This document shows positions 49,104-61,003 of a DNA stretch of 64,000 nucleotides, one piece after another. A program made the translations under genes and the position numbers. How positions within the stretch are numbered: position 1 is the first letter of the stretch; every line of letters begins with the position of its first letter. The DNA comes from Pleurotus djamor (lineage: Eukaryota; Basidiomycota; Agaricomycetes; Agaricales; Pleurotaceae): positions 57,932-121,931 of the forward strand of contig JAPEVF010000040.1 in NCBI GenBank assembly GCA_029747585.1, in the 5' to 3' direction. The notes under the pieces are model-generated. The model saw only the letters and a list, made by a program, of their open reading frames with translations, did not search any database and was not told the DNA's origin.

Positions 49104-51732
49104 ATGGCAGCAACACGACGTTCTCAACGCGTGAAGGCCACAGTCGCGGTTTCTGCAAAGGAAGCCGAATCTGACACTGAAAAACTCCGTGATAAAGGCA
49201 AGGCCTCTGCTAAACGCCGCAAGGTGGCAGGGAGTGGTATGACCAGTGGCTCAGAGATCAGTCAAGTTGTCCACCGAGGCAAGGGGAAGCTGAGAAACCT
49301 GCCTCAGATGCCTCTAGATATACTCTTCGAGGTCTGTGCCTTTCTCCAGCTTGCTGGCCCGTATCTAACCCTCGGACATATGATTCAGATCTTTGGGTTT
49401 TTGACCCCTTTCGACCTACTACGTCTAGCGCGAACGACGAAGGATTTTAGGTCATTTATAATGAAGCGTTCATCCATTTCCTTGTGGAAGACTGTCTTCG
49501 GAAACACGTCCGATATTCCAGACCAACCCGAGGGCGTGTCAGAGCCCGCATGGGCCAACTTCGTATTTACCAACCACTGTTTCGTACGCACTGTCCAACT
49601 TTACGTGCTTATTATGCCTATTCACTCTCTTTTAGGAATGCCTCAGTCCTCGAGCTTCGCATACCCTCGCTGCTCACTGCGTTAGATATTGTAAACGCTG
49701 CATCACTAACAAGTGAGTTGATATTGGACATTTCATAAATATCACCTTGATAATCTTCGTGGCATACAAGGGTCTATTTCAAACCTCTATCCAACGCCAA
49801 TGTTCTTCGGCACTTTCCTAGGTCTCTGATTCCATCCCAAGCCATCTTCACGTACAACTTGCCTTGTAGTTCAGGTATTTTCTGTTATCTTTACTGCCTT
49901 TTTTCGCTGAATCGTTAACATTCTTCGAGGCCGCTACCGCACAAAGTCGGCCTGGCTCCAATCGGAGTTCCAGGAATTCCTCGAGAAATACATACAACTC
50001 GACCATGATGCTCAGACTGAATTCGTACGTGCGCGTAGCCAACATGTAGATCTGTTGAAGGCCGTCAGTCCTCATTTTGTCCCTTGTAACCTGCTGACTC
50101 AGGCAACCAACCCAGCGCGAGATTGACTACAACAACTGGGATTTCAGCAGGCAATGTATTCGAACTGGCGAGCTCGTTCGTGTTCGTGCCACTCGATTAG
50201 ACCTGTAACCAAGTTTCGTTTCCCGTTTAATCTGTGTCGTGCTCACAGCTTGATTTTTAGAATTGAGAAGAAACTCATTGAGCTGGGTCTGTCTCTCCTC
50301 TCTTCTTCCCATTCCAGCAGCTTATGCGTACTTCGAAGGCTGGAGCCATGAGCTAACAAACATGACCGTGTCTCAGTCGACTACATTGAAGGGACATCCG
50401 GCTGTCAAAGTTAACAGGCCGTTGACTGACCGAAGTGAGTCCTTGCTATTCTATATATGTGCAGCTCCTCATTGCTATCATATGAAGCTTGGAAGAAGAT
50501 CGAACCACAACTTGTCATATTGCTGGAACAATTTCGTACCCAACGACTGGAAAGGGAACGGGCAGAAATTGTGAAAACCCGTCGACGTACTTTTGCCTCC
50601 GCCGTCTGGAACTACACATCGACCCAACCCATCGACGCCATCCTCCCTTCTGCCGCTGACTTGTATCTCCTCGAGAGCTTTGAGCCTTTCAAGAACATCA
50701 TCGAAGAAGCGCCAAATGAAACAGACGTCCCCCTTTCGACTTTTGATGAATTCTTTGCTGAGATGCCTCGCCATTGCGAAGATTGGAAACAAGCATGCGC
50801 GGCATACCTAGCCACAATTCTTCGATCGTCTGAGCCTAGCTTATTCAACGAAAATATGTCTCCCCTAGACATTGTTTCGCTGGCTAAGACTGTCTCTCGA
50901 TGCAAATTTTGCTCCTCAGCTCTGACCTACCCTGGTATACTCATCCATCCATGCTTCCGCAGGCGATCGCATATATTATTGTTCCTGGCAGTCTCAGTCA
51001 GCCTATAATGGATCTCGAAGTCCCCCGGTGGTTAGGGCTAGCCCCTGCCCTCATTTCCCAAGTATCTGCCCTCGAGGTTGCGCACATAATCAGGGCCTGT
51101 GGATTCGACCCTGAGACAGCTACTTACGAGGAACTTGACAATGCGGATATCTGGCTGCTCGGGACCAAGCATGGAATCGCTGAAATCTCCCATGTCATGC
51201 GTTGGAGACGCGCTTTAATGGCGGTAGGGAAACTGTAAATCGACTTTGCTTGGACTCCTCACATTTAACGACTTCTTCGTCCAGATATCTGCCACGCATG
51301 AAGAAGCCAGTCTAGATATCTACTATGATGACCTCCTGGACAAACCGTATACATGGTCCCGGGTAACGGACGAAACCCTCATAGAAACGTGTAATGCCGG
51401 AGAACTGGCATTCTACGCCGAAGACAGATTATACGCTCGCTCGTCTATCTGCGCCCATTGTTCTGAGAAAGTCGAACCGGGCCAGCTAGTGCCCCATATG
51501 AAAGGGTATGTCTATCCTCTGCTCACTATCCCAGAGCTCGCGCTGATGTTATTGAATCAGTCACAATCCCGACCTAGAATTACAGCGCTCCGATTTTCGT
51601 TTGACTCCAGATCACCGTTTGATGGATTTCTACTGTCATTCTCTAGACAGCGGGGGCTCGGCCAATGATGTTTCGGACAATGAGGACAATGAGGATTCCA
51701 CACCTGGGTTTACATTTTCATTCCGTTTCTAA
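49104..51732 (+). CDS. F-box protein with zinc-binding motifs (family C, copy 3)
   Basis: The start is MAATRRSQRVK, followed by a basic Lys/Ser-rich N-terminus, GKGKLRNLPQMPLDILFE and, after an intron, IFGFLTPFDLLRLARTTKDF. Then come WKTVFGNTSDIPDQPEG, EPAWANFVFTNHCF, RYCKRC, a coil-rich middle, WKKIEPQLVILLEQFRTQRL, ILPSAADLYLLESFEPFKNI, the motif CKFC..H..C, IIRACGFDPETATYEELDNA, and CAHC....H. The acidic Asp/Asn-rich tail ends GFTFSFRF. It is the most complete copy of the family in this window. The domain order F-box, CKRC pair, C2HC-like, C2H2-like is the same as in the other three copies. About nine short introns are implied. Confidence 0.75.
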
Positions 51733-51970
51733 AATAAAAGTTCACCATACTCATTATCCTCTTGATACATTAAATCTAATTTTACATCTAAGATATAAAC
51801 AGCATTGCGACTTGATCCCTGCTGAATTGTTTTTCGTCTCAAGGACCCCTCACCCCTAAGACTGGCCCTGTAGGCTACCCTGGAGCGCCGCGAGTCGCAC
51901 TGCAACATAATCGCGAACAGCGCGAACTCAAACGAGACCCAAATTGCCCAAACCCCTCCCAGACCCGACA

Positions 51971-53697
51971 ATGAAAAACGTTGAAAAGGGTTCAAAGAAG
52001 GTCAGTACATTCACTGCTCTTGTTGCAACCTTCGGATGGGACTAACTTCTCTTCCCATTCCAACTACTTGGTCACGCTTTCAGCGGTCTGAAGTGGTCTT
52101 TCCGTCATCGGCCGTGACCAGACTCCCTGCGGAAATTTTGCTACAAATTCTCACTGAAGCCACTACCCCCAAGCACTTCTACGATTCCAAACACGTCTCA
52201 GTGTCGGTTGCGCTCCATGTCTGCAAAGGTTGGAGACGGGTCGCGTTCAACATTCCCTCACTATGGCGCCCCGTGGATGTCTCCAACGTAACTACCCATG
52301 AACTGGAACTGACTGGCCCCCTGCCATCTTTGCTGCGCGTAACGTGTTCGAAATGGACAATAGCCAATATCCGAACCTGGTCAACTTCTGTGTTGGAAGT
52401 TATTCAGCGCATTTGGGAATTGGAACTTCTCAACATCCCTTCAACGCCAGTATTTGACGCCCTCTCCCTTCACATTGACCGTCCGGCCTCAGAATTACGC
52501 GTTCTGCGCGCGTTCATAAACGTCCCAGCTCGGAAACCGTCGAAGGGAAGGAAGACCAAGGCCAAGGTGCCCCCATGGGATCAAATGGGCCGCTTCATGG
52601 ATAGGTCTATGCCTCATCTACGCATCGTTGAACTCAATAACTTCCCCATCCTCCCTTGGAGCCCCGACAAACCTCCCTCCTTTTCAAATCTCACGTCCTT
52701 GTCCTTGAGAATGTGGTACAACTCTGACCATGCGAACTTCTCGCAACTCGTGCCTTCGTTGAAGGCTTCTTCAACATCCCTCACCTATCTCAGCCTTTTC
52801 AACGTCATTCCTGACATGGGTGCCGAAGTCAGCGCTGGCCTAGTCAGGCTGCCTTTCTTGAAGGTACTCTCGATCACCACCAATGAATCCGACGCGACGC
52901 TGATTGCGCGGTTGCTACAAATCCCACAAAAGACGAGGATCACGTTGTCGTCTAAAGATGTGGACCTATCGTCCATAAATCCGGACGATATCATACAAAT
53001 TTACGAGCGTAGTTATCTCGATGCCCCTCCCCTCAAACGCAGGAAGATTGGACAAACCCTCAGTGTCCATGTCTCCAAGGACTTGATCACGGTCGAATCA
53101 ATCCCCAATGCTTCCTTATCTCTTCGCGGCTGTTTTTCGCAGACGGATTATTCAGCCATATTGCTCGACCTCGCACTCCGACTCTGTAGTATCCTTCCGT
53201 CTCCCCAAGTAGCGAATTATACATTTGGAATCGCTTCTATGGATTGCGATTGGAGCGCCTTCTTGCGAAATTTGGACTACACTTGGTACTTGACTATCCT
53301 TAACATACCATTGGCGCCATTTCGGAAGTTTATGCAAAAGTGCGAACTTGGAAGCTTTGCCCCAAAGTTGCAGGAGCTCCAAATCAACATTGACATGCAA
53401 GAAGACGCCGACAGCTTTGAAGACGAAGATGCTGCGACTGATGCTCTTCGCGACGCCATCATCTCTCTCCGTGGACACTTGCGTCGTCATACCCAATCCT
53501 ATAAATCCATCACAACCGTCGGGTTCCACGCCGAATCTTTTTCTTCCGATGAATTCCGGCGCCATTTCGTGGACCCAGAGACGGATTTTGAATGGACCCT
53601 TGAGGGTTACAGCTCAGTTGAGGGTACTCGAGGATGGGCTTCCAGGGTGAAGTTCGAATTGGGAGGTGTAGACACGGACGTAGACTCAGATGATTGA
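51971..53697 (+). CDS. F-box protein with LRR-like repeats, family B, copy 2
   Basis: A short first exon, 51971-52000 (MKNVEKGSKK), joins 52084-53697 in phase to give 547 aa; a start at 52036 without the intron is also possible. The F-box is TRLPAEILLQILTEATT through VCKGWRRVAFNIPSLWRPVD, then FDALSLHIDRPASELRVLRA, MPHLRIVELNNFPILPW and FSNLTSLSLRMWYN, each aligning with family B copy 1. The C-terminal part resembles copy 1 (CDWSAF against WDWSCF, and a final FEWTLEGYSSVEGTRGWASR against QWKVVECDSLQGTRVQE). It ends in an acidic tail, DVDSDD. No frame breaks. Confidence 0.75.
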
Positions 53698-53988
53698 TCC
53701 AGTTGAGTAAGAAGTTTTACTTCGCTAGGAATCCAAGAATGCCCGAGTCAGCGTACTGGTGCATCACGAACCCAGTTTCTCTAAGCGTGCTGCTTTCTTT
53801 TTGGAATGTATTTGCGAAGTAGCTTAGGTTTCGGTATATTCCATGTGTTCTTTTTTCATCAGAGCCTTGCCGCCTCTTCCGTTACACAAATGACTCGATC
53901 TAATGCAATTTGACTCTCACCATGTCCCGGCGCCTCGACAGGCAACTGTTTCTTCCCTACTTCGATCACCCACCGGACTTCCGCTCAA

Positions 53989-55502
53989 ATGCCCAAGTCA
54001 TCCCCTTCCTTCCCTCCAGAACTATGGCTTCAAGTATTCAATAACTTGACGGTCGAAAGGTTCCCTATGAAGGACCTTGATTTTAAACTTTTACGTTGCA
54101 AAAATCCATTTCGGATTTGTCGTAAAATCTATCCTTCCCAGCCAGTGCGTATCTTCCAAGCGAACAAATTCAAGCAGCCGACTCATTAGTGCTTTACCAT
54201 ACCCAGTGGATAGCCCGTTCCCTCTTGCTTGTCTGCAAATCCTGGAACTTGGCCACCAAACCCTTGCTCTATGACACTATCTTCCTCCGGAAGGCATCTC
54301 AGATTAAGGCTCTAGCATCACTGCTGAAGGAACAAAGTACACACAGCGACCCGGACCATCCAAGCGTAGGCTCTTGGATAAAAAGAATCATCATCATGAT
54401 CAGCGATCCGAATGATCGACTCGCTTCTGAACATTTCGATGGATTGATGTCCTCCTCCCGAAACCTCACCTCTCTGCATGTCGTCATGCATCTTCCCGAT
54501 GAAATCACCAAGTACGAGTACCCCAATCTACAAACCTTCCTCCCAGGTATATTACTAGCAGCGCCCACGCTCCGAATTCTGAATCTCGCCGACTGTATCT
54601 ACACCGCCCAAGAACCCGCCATCTCGAACGAATTTTTTGAACAGATGACTGCTTTGCGCGCGCTGCGATGTGATAGCCAGGTTCTTCTGGATAAACTACA
54701 ACCACTGGAATATTTATCCGTTCAAGCATGGACACTTCGGAAATTGAAACATAACAATCCCTCGATTCAGGAGTTGTTCATACGGGAGGCTATGGTGTTC
54801 CCTCTGTCCTACTCCCCAAACGAGCATCTTCGTCGACTCAATCTTGACATCACTTATGGCATTCACACCGACGGACGGCAGTCCTCAGATGACGGGGAAG
54901 AGGATCAGGCTGACACCAGTCCTGTCGTGTCTGGTCGCGATCTGGAAGGTCGTGCCTCGGAGGAAGATGACAAGGATGTGGTTGAACAAGTCAACCACCT
55001 ATTTGGCTTGGAAGTTCTTGGTGGCCCCGACTCTGACTCCGAAGATGTGTCCAGTCCCAGTGAAATGTCTGCCGCGAGCTTGGAGGTTGACACAATTGTC
55101 TCGGACTCAGACGCTGGAGGTGCATATAATTGGGGTCGCGGGGACTTCCAGACGGAGGCTCTCGATCTCCTCCCACCAACCGTGACATATCTATCCCTTG
55201 TTTTTGGACGTTGGAGGGATTTGCTCGGACATCTTCAGCGCCTGCCTGCGACGGTGACTCACCTTGGTTTGGAGGCGGGTACAACCCACTGCAAGGACAA
55301 ATCGTATCGCCCCCTCATCGATATCTGCCGGGATCTCCTCGCGCCTGGGCTCGCCGTTGTGCAGCTGAACCATTGGCAAACATGCGTTGATCTCCGAACC
55401 CGTCATGCGGGCTTCTTGAAAGAACTTGTTGAGGTTTTGAGGAATAAGAATGTTGATTTGTTGGATGCAGAGGGAGCTGTCATGTCCAACACAATTTCAT
55501 AG
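53989..55502 (+). CDS. F-box-like protein, family A, copy 2
   Basis: Exons 53989-54144 and 54207-55502 join in frame to 483 aa. The start is MPKSSPSFPPELWLQVFNNL; then KDLDFKLLRCKNPFRICRKI, WIARSLLLVCKSWNLATKPL, SWIKRIIIMISDPNDRLAS, LKHNNPSIQELFIREAMVF, the same acidic insert as copy 1 but shorter, LPPTVTYLSLVFGRWRDL and CVDLRTRHAGFLKELVEV. It is very close to copy 1 over the whole length, including the intron site and even part of the intron sequence. This points to a fairly recent duplication across about 8.6 kb. Confidence 0.75.
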
Positions 55503-55797
55503 GGCTATCGGACAAGTAGCGGACATACGCCAAAGCCTGTCGCTGTACCACCGGGGTGGTCACTCCCCGGGAGGTATACTTTGTGCCGCCTTCAAAACAA
55601 GTTCAAGTTCACCGTCAACAGCTCCTGGGGTCCTTGGTCCCTTTTTCCTCGCCCTCAAGCCACTGGGTCACGAAATAGAGTGTGTATCTGGTTTATGTTG
55701 GACCGGGAGTCGTCGCTCTATGTATAATTGCGCCGCAGGTCTAGTGTACAAATCCATTCATATAGAGTACCATACTTTGTCCCAACCGTAGCAACTA

Positions 55798-57150
55798 TCA
55801 TGGGTTTACAACCTTCCCCTGCCAATCCAACAAATCCAGGTTCCTCGCACGTAGTTCATTCTTCAGTGAAAGAAATATCTGTGGATGATGGTCCGGAAGA
55901 TCGGCAAATGTTTGTCCATCCTTAAGTTGGATGCCAGTCATCGAGTCGCCCGTGACCAACTTACAAAAACCCAGAAGGCGGCGATACAAAGGACGTGATA
56001 TACGGGTGTGTCGCTCCGATGCCAAACTGAGGACGACGACACTGGGTGGTAAAATCATGGCTGCTTCATGCTGATCCTCCCAACCCTCATAGGACAGTGT
56101 GAGGTGGGTAACATTGGGAAAGTGGGAAGCAAATGTGGGTCGTAGATCAACTTCCGCTTCAGTTTCCCTCGGAGTCAGGTCTGTAAGGTGGAACGTCAAA
56201 TGCGTGAGGGAGGAGAATTTCTGGACGCCTTGAGTTGTACAGAAATAATGATAATCTCGCAGTGAGAGTTCTTTGACAGAATCAGGTGAGAATAGGCGGT
56301 GAGCGCAGGGGGAGCGTAGAGTGGTTAGAGGGAGATCAATGAAAGAGGATTGGAGTCTAGGAGGCTCTGAAGACGGTGTGGTGGTACTGTCTTCAGGCTC
56401 GATGTACGTGATATGCCCGCATGAGGCAACTCTGAAAGCCTTGAGCGAAGTCATCCGCCCGAAAAANGGACCCCCAGCTCAAGGGGGNTCATCAATATTC
56501 TGGAGGCATCCTCAGAGCCGGGTATATTCAGAACTTGGATCCTCGATGCATGGATCGGGGATGATAGATGTGCCAGAAATATTTCTGAAGGGTGGATGGA
56601 GGCGGAGAGGGGTACGCGATTGTCGTAATCAAGGAATGCAAAAGTTGTTAAAAGGTGGAAAGAGATGAGATTGGGACATTGATGAATGAGAGATGCAAGG
56701 ACCCTGTAGTCGACTGCGCCTCCATAGTGCGAGGGGAACGCGAAGATGAGTCGCTTAATCCAGAATCCAACACGCTGGATCGCTGGATCGGCCTTTTCGT
56801 TGTGAGAGACCGGACGATGATGAAAGAGGTTTGATTCAAAATACTCCAGCTTGGGCATGCTGGTTACGCAGATGGTTCCATATAGGATTGGAGTAGCCAT
56901 AGAGTTCCAAAGTTTACAAACGCGAACTACATTCCGTGTGGTCGCCTTTCAATGAATCCCATTCAGCGGTCAGTAGATTGTAGGTTGTAAACTCGATTGA
57001 ACCACTACTTACTAGATGACGCTGATTCAGTGTGAATGCGAGTTTCCTTGGTGTGCTGCTCCTTAGGAGCTGCATATCCAAGTCATCGCAGAAATCCGTC
57101 GTGTGGTGCAGAATGATCAGCCATAGCTCTGGAGGAAGCGACATGTTCAT
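55798..57150 (-). CDS. F-box-like protein, family A, copy 3 (N-damaged)
   Basis: The start is MNMSLPPELWLIILHHTTDF, then an intron, then RVCKLWNSMATPILYGTICV, FWIKRLIFAFPSHYGGAVD, LIHQCPNLISFHLL, MTSLKAFRVAS, FPNVTHLTLSYEGWEDQ, LPPSVVVLSLAS and a tail of the family type (QLKDGQTFADLPDHH). The frame changes near 56451-56490, exactly where two N interrupt homopolymers (A-run and G-run); a base-count error is likely, so the gene may be intact. The DLRTRHA motif of copies 1 and 2 is changed to ADLPDHHPQIF, so this is a diverged member. It is convergent with copy 2. Confidence 0.6.
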
Positions 57151-57431
57151 CAAGCGCCCACGCGACGAAGAGTTCCAAGTTGATGGACGTAAGGGGCTAG
57201 CCGATTAGGCCCCCTGTTCACTAACCAATGACCTACGAAACCTTGCGAAGGGGATAGCAGAGGACCTCTTGTCATAGAGGCTGGTACTACTGGGAGACTA
57301 GTTGAGCTGGTCAACCAGCCACGAGAATTCCAAGCGAAAGGGTATGTACTCTACAATCTTCAATATATAAGCATAGATAGGATCGGGCAAGATAGATACT
57401 TGTGAGGGGGGTGCCTTCACCATTCCACTTC

Positions 57432-60024
57432 TCAGCTCGTCTCAGATATGGGCGGCGGCGGCGGAGGACGTTCGACGCTCAGTGAAAACAGCAACGAAGA
57501 GGAAATATCAGGAAACATCTTGAAATCAGACATCGCCAACACTATGGGTTCTTCAGGTTTATGTCTATTCCCATGAAAAAGATTATAAGCAAGGTGAGTT
57601 AGAACGGGTACGGTTCGTACGAAGAAACACAGAAAAACTAACATTTTCATATGCTCTTTGAGCGAGCCTACAACCATTTCGGAGCAGTGTGCACAGATGA
57701 ATGGGTGCAAATGCGACTTCGTTTCGTAAAAGTCCAACTCTGCGAGATCATAGGCTGTGATGAGGGATTCGTCGGTGACGAGTGTGTATGTTCCAGGGGT
57801 GGATCTTCCGTGCGAATACATGGTTATAGAGTGCATCTGACGGGACATGATTAAGTTATAGATGAATAAAAACAGGCAACTACTCACCGCTCTCCTCCAA
57901 CGCACGACCATAGGGTTAGTAAACGAACGGTCGACTATCAACCAGTGGTCGCCGGCGTCTGCAACTTCCTTCGTAACGGTTTCTGGATCAAAACCACATG
58001 CTTGCAAGACTTTCGAAGTCACATCCGCCGGTACCAACTTCAGAATGTAGCGGAGTGTTTGGGTCCAAGGGGAGGAATTGAGATCCCGCATAGCTTGAGT
58101 AGACCGGGAATCGTACGGCAGTGGCTCACGGAGACATTGGTGGCACAGCATATTGGGGTAAACAATGGCTTGATCACAGTAAGTGCATTTAAACACCGTT
58201 CGGGCGAGTCGCAGAGTCGACTCATCGAACGTAACGGGAGGGTCGGCCTTTTTGATGGAGGCATCGTCATTGGCGAAGTCGATCAATTGAGACGTGCAAA
58301 GTGTTTTCCACTCCTCGCAGTACCGGGGCATCTCTGCGAGAAGGTCACCAAAGTTCGAAGCCGAGTATTGAACCTCGTTGGGGTCTTCTTCGATACTAGT
58401 CTTGACAGGCGCAAGGCTCTCCAGGAAGTACAGATCGCCAGCGGAGGGGAGGATGCTGTCTGGCGGTTGACTCGAATTATAGTTCTTAACCACTTCAGCA
58501 AAAATCTGGCGACGTTTCTTAAGGACGGCGGCTCGCTCCTTCTTCAAGCGCTCTTCGCGGAATTCCTCCATTAGCGGCACAATTTCGGGTTCAATCTTGT
58601 TCCACACTAGGGATGCATTGAACAACAGTCCGGGTGAATGAGATGAAGAGCTCACTTCGGTTGGTCAAAGGTCGCGACACCTTAACATTTGGAAGCTGCT
58701 TCAGGATATTGATTTGGAAGGGTTCAAGGGTTTCTAGCTCTGAGGCCCAACCTAGTTAATTTACACGAGGTTGAGCAACGAGCAAAGAAGTCCTCGAGAA
58801 TGATGACAAACCCAAGTCGGACAACTTTTGTTGGATGCTATAATGGGAGTGTATGAGTAACATGCATCTATCAGAGCGCGAGTAGACATACGCTTCAAAT
58901 CGAGCCGCACGGATGTCGTCACGCTCTGCACTGCGTTCGTCTTGTTTCTCCGCCAACCATTTTTTATATACCGGTATGCGCTAGATCAACCCCATCAGCA
59001 CAAACACCAGTCATAAGGGAATAGCACCCCCACCTGACCCATAAGGCGGAAATGTTCTTGACGCCGTTCTAAAAAGGCTTTCCTTTCTTCTTCATTCTGA
59101 CGAACCTTTTCATAACCTTGCACAAAGTCGTCAAGATCAGTAAGAAGGGAGAAAGTAATGATACGGAGGCCGCGGCGGTAGCGTCCTAGAGCAATAATCA
59201 AAAAAAATTGTAGACAATGGAACGAGATTGAAGTACTTGAGGAAAAACCAGGGGTCAAGGGATAGTACTGGTAGGCGACATACGTGCGGGCGTCGTACGA
59301 ACTTATGCCTAAGCTTAGCAGCTTTGCGGCAACATCGCCATCCTTTAGGTTAAGCAGCCTACACACGAGTAAGATCATTGACGCCACCGATAACGGAAAA
59401 TGAAGATACATACTTAGCAGAGACACAACGCTTGCAAAATCGAACATAATGACCTGCGAAAGTATGCGAAGGTCGGGGGCTGTGGCATTGCTAAAGGCCA
59501 AATAGTAAGACTCCGTCAAACCGATGGAGGGGAAGGACTTCGCACATAGCAGTTGTTGGTGAACAGGAAGTTCGCCCAAGCAGGCTCAGATATATCATCA
59601 GGCTTCTCGGGTGTGCCAGGTACATTATCAAACACAGTCTTCCAAAGCGAGATCGCCGACCGCTTCATCAAAACCGAGCGAAAATCCTTCGTCGTACGCG
59701 CCAGACGAAGTACATCTAAAGGGGTTAAAAACCCAAAAATCTGGATCACCGCGATATGAACACAGAAGAGAACGTGCCAGACAGGTAGCTGACCTCAAAG
59801 AGGATGTCCAGTGGCATTTGAGGCAGATTCCTCAGCTTTCCCTTGCCTCGTGGTACGACGCGCTTAGTCTCCCCATCGGCCGGGGCGACTTTGCGGCGCT
59901 TTGCAGGCTTTGCCTTATACTGTGTGTCGCCTTCGGCTTCCACATTCGGAGATCTAGGATCTTCCATCTGAGGAGGCTCTTCCGCAACGCGTTTGAGTCG
60001 GTCGGAACGACGGACGTTGGACAT
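57432..60024 (-). CDS. F-box protein with zinc-binding motifs (family C, copy 4)
   Basis: The start is MSNVRRSDRLKRVAEEPPQ, then GKGKLRNLPQMPLDILFE and, after an intron, IFGFLTPLDVLRLARTTKDF, WKTVFDNVPGTPEKPDD, EPAWANFLFTNNCY, a VRFCKRCVSAK segment, a Gln/Glu/Arg-rich coil (RQNEEERKAFLERRQEHF), WNKIEPEIVPLMEEFREERL, ILPSAGDLYFLESLAPVKTS, CTYC..H..C, LQACGFDPETVTKEVADAGD and CAHC.....H. A Pro-rich tail ends at 57432 (PPPPPPISETS). It shares all elements with the other three copies and is closest in appearance to copy 2. An SCF adaptor role is inferred from the F-box only. Confidence 0.75.
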
Positions 60025-60399
60025 GGTGGTCAGGAAGAAACCAAAGCGCGTTCAAACTTTAGTGACTCAGGTGACAGGTCACTTTATTGGACCCTGCAAC
60101 TCACGTGAGGGCCGCGTTGGGTTTCTCAGTCTTTCAGAATTCAATCCAGGTTCGCTTGGCATTTTTACCTCCTCAAAGTGCTACTTACAGACACTTAGGT
60201 GGAACGTGAGTATGCTTTGAAGGATAGGTGTACGCGACTCGTTATCCGGAATTCCAACAATGGTGATCGTGAATAAGTACATCCGTCGACCGACATGCCA
60301 TAAGGAGGGATTCTTTGTTAAAATCGATAAACACGGAGGGGGAGGCTCGTATGAGGGCGTGGGCATGGAGGAAGAGAGTGCGAAGCTACTCCATCGAAG

Positions 60400-60900
60400 C
60401 TCCCTCCCACAGTCAATCAATTTGTCTACATTCCTCGCCCGTAGGATCAACAAGAGCCTCATCAAAACATCGGGGTGACGCGTGCGGAGATCCTGCCCGT
60501 CATCCCAATGCAACAACTGGACTCTGTCCAGCGCAGTGGCTTCGACGGCTTCAAAGAAGGGCACGAGTGCAAGGTGAATTTGATCCCTAGCAATTCGTTT
60601 GCTTCGGAGGAATTTAGGTTGGGCTCCCCACGCACACCTGGCTGTCTTTGAGATGAAAATTCGGGGGTCGCATGGAAAGCGATCAAGGTGGGAGTCGGGA
60701 CAGCACGATATCAACTGGTGAAATTCTGAAATCCTGCCCCATCTCGACTAGGACATCCTCGGTGAGCACGAAAATGATACGCTTCACCAAATTCCCCAGA
60801 TGTTGTCCCAGACAGAGTTGAGCGTTGCGTTAGCCAGTCTGAATTGCGATACCGTCTTTTTGGCATGGACGCACCGACTTCGAAGACCAAAAGAGGTGGA
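60400..60900 (-). pseudogene. Family A F-box gene remnant
   Basis: Minus-strand scraps in different frames match family A: LVKRIIFVLTEDVL aligns with the WIKRIIIMI segment, and further on IHLALVPFFEAVEATALDRV continues to QLLHWDDGQDLRTRHPDVLM, the C-terminal signature. Stops and frame changes separate them, the F-box part is missing, and no splice pattern restores a gene. It lies between family C copy 4 and the PQ-loop gene. Confidence 0.6.
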
Positions 60901-61003
60901 TATGGCGCGAAGAACGATCAAGGTAAACCGATATTTAGTATACAATTATTAGGGATGAGACGGAATCGACCATGCAATGAACAATATCCAAGCGACCACA
61001 AAA

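Noticed and set aside
56451..56490. Frame break in family A copy 3 as evidence of a pseudogene
   Set aside because: Two N lie in homopolymers exactly at the break, so a base-calling error is more likely.
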